A program made the position numbers and the translations under genes. This document shows positions 61,556 to 64,000 of a DNA stretch of 64,000 bases, piece by piece. Origin of the DNA: Mariniflexile sp044335535 (GTDB taxonomy: Bacteria; Bacteroidota; Bacteroidia; Flavobacteriales; Flavobacteriaceae); the NCBI RefSeq assembly GCF_044335535.1, contig NZ_JBIQVZ010000001.1, positions 62,001 to 126,000 on the forward strand, written 5' to 3'. Below the pieces are notes generated by a model that did no database searches, was not told the DNA's origin, and saw nothing but the letters and a program-made list of their open reading frames with translations. Numbering within the stretch: the first letter of the stretch is position 1; each line of letters begins with the position of its first letter.

Positions 61556-62218
61556 TTGAAAAGCAATCTCTCTAAAAATATATTTTTACCTGCAATATTT
61601 GGATTGTTTTTCTATTTATTCATAACATTAGGTGCTAATGCTAACTTAATATCTCAAAGTAAGATATTAAATATATTAGGAATTTCTTTAGGGGTTTTAG
61701 GGCTTTATGGAATAGTAATAGGAATGTTAAAGAATAATACAAATCTAGCAATAGGATTAGCTGGTTTTAATATAGGGAGGTTCTTATTTGGGTTTATAAT
61801 ACCTATAGTTGTGAGTGTTTATAAATTTTATTTTTATATCCCTAGTGACCATTATAATTCAATTTTAGAAAAAGAAAATATTGAGTTTACTGTTGATTTT
61901 AAAGAATGTCATAAAATAAAATATGGAACATTTATAGTGCAGAACTACGATACAATAATAAGATATAATGAAAACAATAAAGATTATGAAATTGTTAAAA
62001 CTTTTGATTCTCAAACTACAAATAGAATAAAGTGGCTAGATAGCTGCTCGTATCTAAGATTTAATGAGTCTAACGGTTTGGCTTCTGAATATCTTAGATT
62101 AGGGAATTTTGAAGGCAGAACACATTATCTATATTCCAAACCATCAAGTTCACATAAATTATCAGATGAGAAAATAGAGATGGTAATAGAAGTAAAAACT
62201 AATAGTAAACTTAAATAA
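61556..62218 (+). CDS. Hypothetical membrane protein (TTG start)
   Basis: A 220-residue protein with three N-terminal spans (about 10-30, 38-55 and 65-90) and a C-terminal domain of about 110 residues with FKECHKIKYGTFIVQNYD. The TTG at 61556 follows the previous stop by 9 bases, and no ATG fits better. Not recognised. Confidence 0.7.
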   Translation: MKSNLSKNIFLPAIFGLFFYLFITLGANANLISQSKILNILGISLGVLGLYGIVIGMLKNNTNLAIGLAGFNIGRFLFGFIIPIVVSVYKFYFYIPSDHYNSILEKENIEFTVDFKECHKIKYGTFIVQNYDTIIRYNENNKDYEIVKTFDSQTTNRIKWLDSCSYLRFNESNGLASEYLRLGNFEGRTHYLYSKPSSSHKLSDEKIEMVIEVKTNSKLK

Positions 62219-62226
62219 AGGGACAA

Positions 62227-63015
62227 TTGGATAGTTTAGAAGATGTTTTTTTGTTTGTTGGATTTTTTTTAGCCACTCTTGTTGTAGTCTTATGTGTTTT
62301 CAGCAAAACACCTACAGAAAGAGAATATGACAAGAAACTAAAAGAAAGCTTGAAAGACGAATTTATAATTGATCCAGAAACTGGTGTTAAATTAACTTTA
62401 GAACAAGCTGAGTCTGGTCATTGGATAGCTCACGATAATGAGTTTAATACTATCCCAGAGGATGAATTAGACAAATTACCAAGTGAAGAAGCGAAACAAG
62501 CCGAAATAGCATTAAACTATTTAAGGGGGAGTAAGGAATATAAGAAAACTAAATTAACAGATGAACAGTTCAATATCTTAGAAGGGACTAAGACATTAAC
62601 CAATTATGATGACTGGACATATTCCGATCCATTTGAATTTGAAGCGGGTATCGTTTTTCTGCCTTCTGTTGAATTAAATTTATCTGGTTATTACAAAGAG
62701 TCTCATTTAATGTTTTGGATTAAAATAAACGATATATCTGGACATTACTTTTTTAGGGAGAAATCATCTTCTGAAAAAATATTTGACCTCATTAGAAATG
62801 ACGACGAAATTAAATCTGACCATTATGAATGTTTTACCTTAAAAAAAAGCTATAGTATTATACACATTAAACGAATTTTGGAAATTTTCGAAAAAGAAAA
62901 AGGGTTAGAAATCGAAATTGACAACAATAATCTATTCATAAAAACACTTAAACTCATTTCTTTAAACGATATTATTAGAGTTGAAAAATTAATAAAGAGG
63001 ATTATTAAGATTTAG
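62227..63015 (+). CDS. Membrane-anchored hypothetical protein (TTG start)
   Basis: A 262-residue protein with one N-terminal span (about 5-24), then an acidic soluble part (LTLEQAESGHWIAHDNEFNT) and a C-terminal alpha/beta domain. The TTG start lies 8 bases after the previous stop. Its 3' end resembles the relic at 59572-59649, which suggests past duplication in this operon. Not recognised. Confidence 0.72.
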   Translation: MDSLEDVFLFVGFFLATLVVVLCVFSKTPTEREYDKKLKESLKDEFIIDPETGVKLTLEQAESGHWIAHDNEFNTIPEDELDKLPSEEAKQAEIALNYLRGSKEYKKTKLTDEQFNILEGTKTLTNYDDWTYSDPFEFEAGIVFLPSVELNLSGYYKESHLMFWIKINDISGHYFFREKSSSEKIFDLIRNDDEIKSDHYECFTLKKSYSIIHIKRILEIFEKEKGLEIEIDNNNLFIKTLKLISLNDIIRVEKLIKRIIKI

Positions 63016-63019
63016 ACAA

Positions 63020-63175
63020 ATGGAAAAAGATTTATTTAATTTTTTAAACTTAAAAGAATTTTTGAATGATTCGTACTTTCTTAATCCTAGCAAAGAGAAT
63101 TCAATATGGATGAAACAGTACCTTATTGATATTTACAATCGAAACGTTGAAGTTAAAAAGGAAATTAAACCATGA
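63020..63175 (+). CDS. Small 51-residue protein
   Basis: The frame begins MEKDLFNFLNLKEFLNDSYF and ends VEVKKEIKP, is acidic then basic, and has no membrane span. It starts 4 bases after the previous stop and overlaps the next start by 4 bases (ATGA), a strong sign that it is translated. The function is unknown. Confidence 0.68.
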   Translation: MEKDLFNFLNLKEFLNDSYFLNPSKENSIWMKQYLIDIYNRNVEVKKEIKP

Positions 63176-63669
63176 TAAAATACAAGATTTTCAGAGTATC
63201 AATAGGCTTTCTCTTCTTTCGCTTTTATAGTAATACAAAGGTCTATACAATTAAGAATAATTTTGTCTTGGTTTCATTATCGATATGGTACACGTCAATT
63301 TCATTGTTATTTGGTTGGTGGGGAGGATTTAAATCTATAAAATATACCTTAGAAGCTATTCATGTTAACTTATCTGGAGGAATAGATTTTACTGAAGAAA
63401 TGAATGAAACCGAATATGATGATAAAACGAATTATATATGGAATAATTTACTTCGCAAAACAATAGAAAGGGTTAAAAAGGATGAAGTCGAAATAATTAT
63501 TGATATTCAAGAAGAATTTGAGCAGTTAGGTAAAGAAATATATACCGAAGTGAATGTAGATTATATATATTCACACTTAATTAAAATAAACATTTACAAT
63601 GTAACAAGAGATGATATTAAAGACTTTTTTGATGCAAATCAAATATATTTAAACAGCTTAAACTCTTAG
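63172..63669 (+). CDS. Membrane-anchored hypothetical protein
   Basis: A 165-residue protein. A basic N-terminal segment with a hydrophobic part (about 28-55, VLVSLSIWYTSISLLFGWWGG) is followed by a soluble alpha/beta domain that begins SIKYTLEAIHVNLSGGIDF. Coupled to the 51-residue gene. Not recognised. Confidence 0.72.
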   Translation: MIKYKIFRVSIGFLFFRFYSNTKVYTIKNNFVLVSLSIWYTSISLLFGWWGGFKSIKYTLEAIHVNLSGGIDFTEEMNETEYDDKTNYIWNNLLRKTIERVKKDEVEIIIDIQEEFEQLGKEIYTEVNVDYIYSHLIKINIYNVTRDDIKDFFDANQIYLNSLNS

Positions 63670-63687
63670 CGTCAAATTACAAAACTT

Positions 63688-64000
63688 ATGAGAACCAAAA
63701 ATTACAATTATGTTTCGATCATAATTATAGGTCTTGCTATAGCATTAATAGGGTTTTTAGCTTCAAAATTCACATATAGTCCTGATGTCGAATATTGGAC
63801 TTTTATTGGGCTTACAATAAGTGAATTCGCTGGGTTTATTATGCTAATTCGTAACGGTACTTTTATCCGAACTAAATATTTTAGAATATTCAAAGGTGTT
63901 ATAGCAATTATCATTATTGGTGCATTGTTTAAAATAATGCATGTGCCCTACAATAACATCATCTTGACTATTGGGTTTGTTTTGTGTGTACTGATTTATT
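63688..64000 (+). CDS. GldL-like membrane protein, partial
   Basis: At least 104 residues, cut by the right edge. Spans at about 8-26, 39-57, 73-91 and a fourth beginning near 96. The segment IGALFKIMHVPYNN matches the GldL-type motif (GALFKIMHWPG) found in gliding/T9SS motor protein GldL and its smaller relatives. It is probably a GldL-related membrane protein rather than the true motor component, because gldK/M/N are not adjacent. Confidence 0.7.
   Translation, partial: MRTKNYNYVSIIIIGLAIALIGFLASKFTYSPDVEYWTFIGLTISEFAGFIMLIRNGTFIRTKYFRIFKGVIAIIIIGALFKIMHVPYNNIILTIGFVLCVLIY

Noticed and set aside
61159..61566. Minus-strand frame of 135 residues
   Set aside because: It is antisense to the 251-residue membrane-protein gene, and its Ser/Ile-rich translation is typical of a shadow frame.

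Overview
The window is typical of a marine-type member of the Flavobacteriaceae (Bacteroidota). The DNA is AT-rich and gene starts are A-rich, mostly without Shine-Dalgarno sequences. Promoters carry TAnnTTTG-like -7 elements. Marker families include a type IX secretion C-terminal signal, DUF4920, DUF4197, DUF3078, glutamine synthetase III and a GldL-like protein. I saw no rRNA, tRNA or CRISPR array. Genus-level assignment is not possible from this sequence alone.

Bases 1-46,000 are mostly core chromosome with small accessory insertions. In order they hold: an NtrC-type response regulator without a DNA-binding domain; an MscS channel; a NatA/NatB-like ABC exporter; dnaJ-grpE; a nucleoside-sugar-epimerase-like protein; mnmD; ilvE; a MazG-like pyrophosphohydrolase; a dipeptidyl-peptidase III; crcB; an MFS exporter with a VOC protein; an Lrp/AsnC regulator; a fused isobutyryl-CoA mutase (IcmF); purU; pyrF and prfA, separated by a four-helix-bundle insertion; a class II (B12-dependent) ribonucleotide reductase; purM; the glutamine synthetase pair GSIII and GSII; a CaCA antiporter; a BlaI/M56 sensor pair; and a secreted endonuclease I. 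Three B12-linked genes (icmF, a BtuF-like protein, nrdJ) suggest that cobalamin matters to this organism.

Bases 46,600-55,050 form a minus-strand heavy-metal efflux block. It holds a Zn/Cd/Pb P-type ATPase, a Fur-family regulator, a CzcB-like adaptor, a CzcA-type pump fused to its TolC-like outer-membrane partner, and a small Cys/His-rich exported protein. Bases 55,054-55,985 are non-coding, richer in GC and full of hairpins, and look like the scar of a mobile element. From 55,986 to the right edge every gene is on the plus strand, closely packed and mostly unrecognised. This stretch opens with a conserved-looking pair (130-aa protein plus DUF4132 protein), continues with a DUF2007-like membrane protein, and then has a run of small membrane proteins ending in a GldL-like protein cut by the window edge. 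It is the best candidate for an undescribed system.

Between genes there is a rich layer of repeats. A dispersed palindromic element occurs in four copies, each at the 3' end of a gene. Palindromic repeat insertions lie in frame inside mnmD and icmF. There is a 13-bp tandem repeat, a 269-bp MITE-like nested-hairpin element, and a structured leader RNA with paired operators in front of the BlaI-type regulator.
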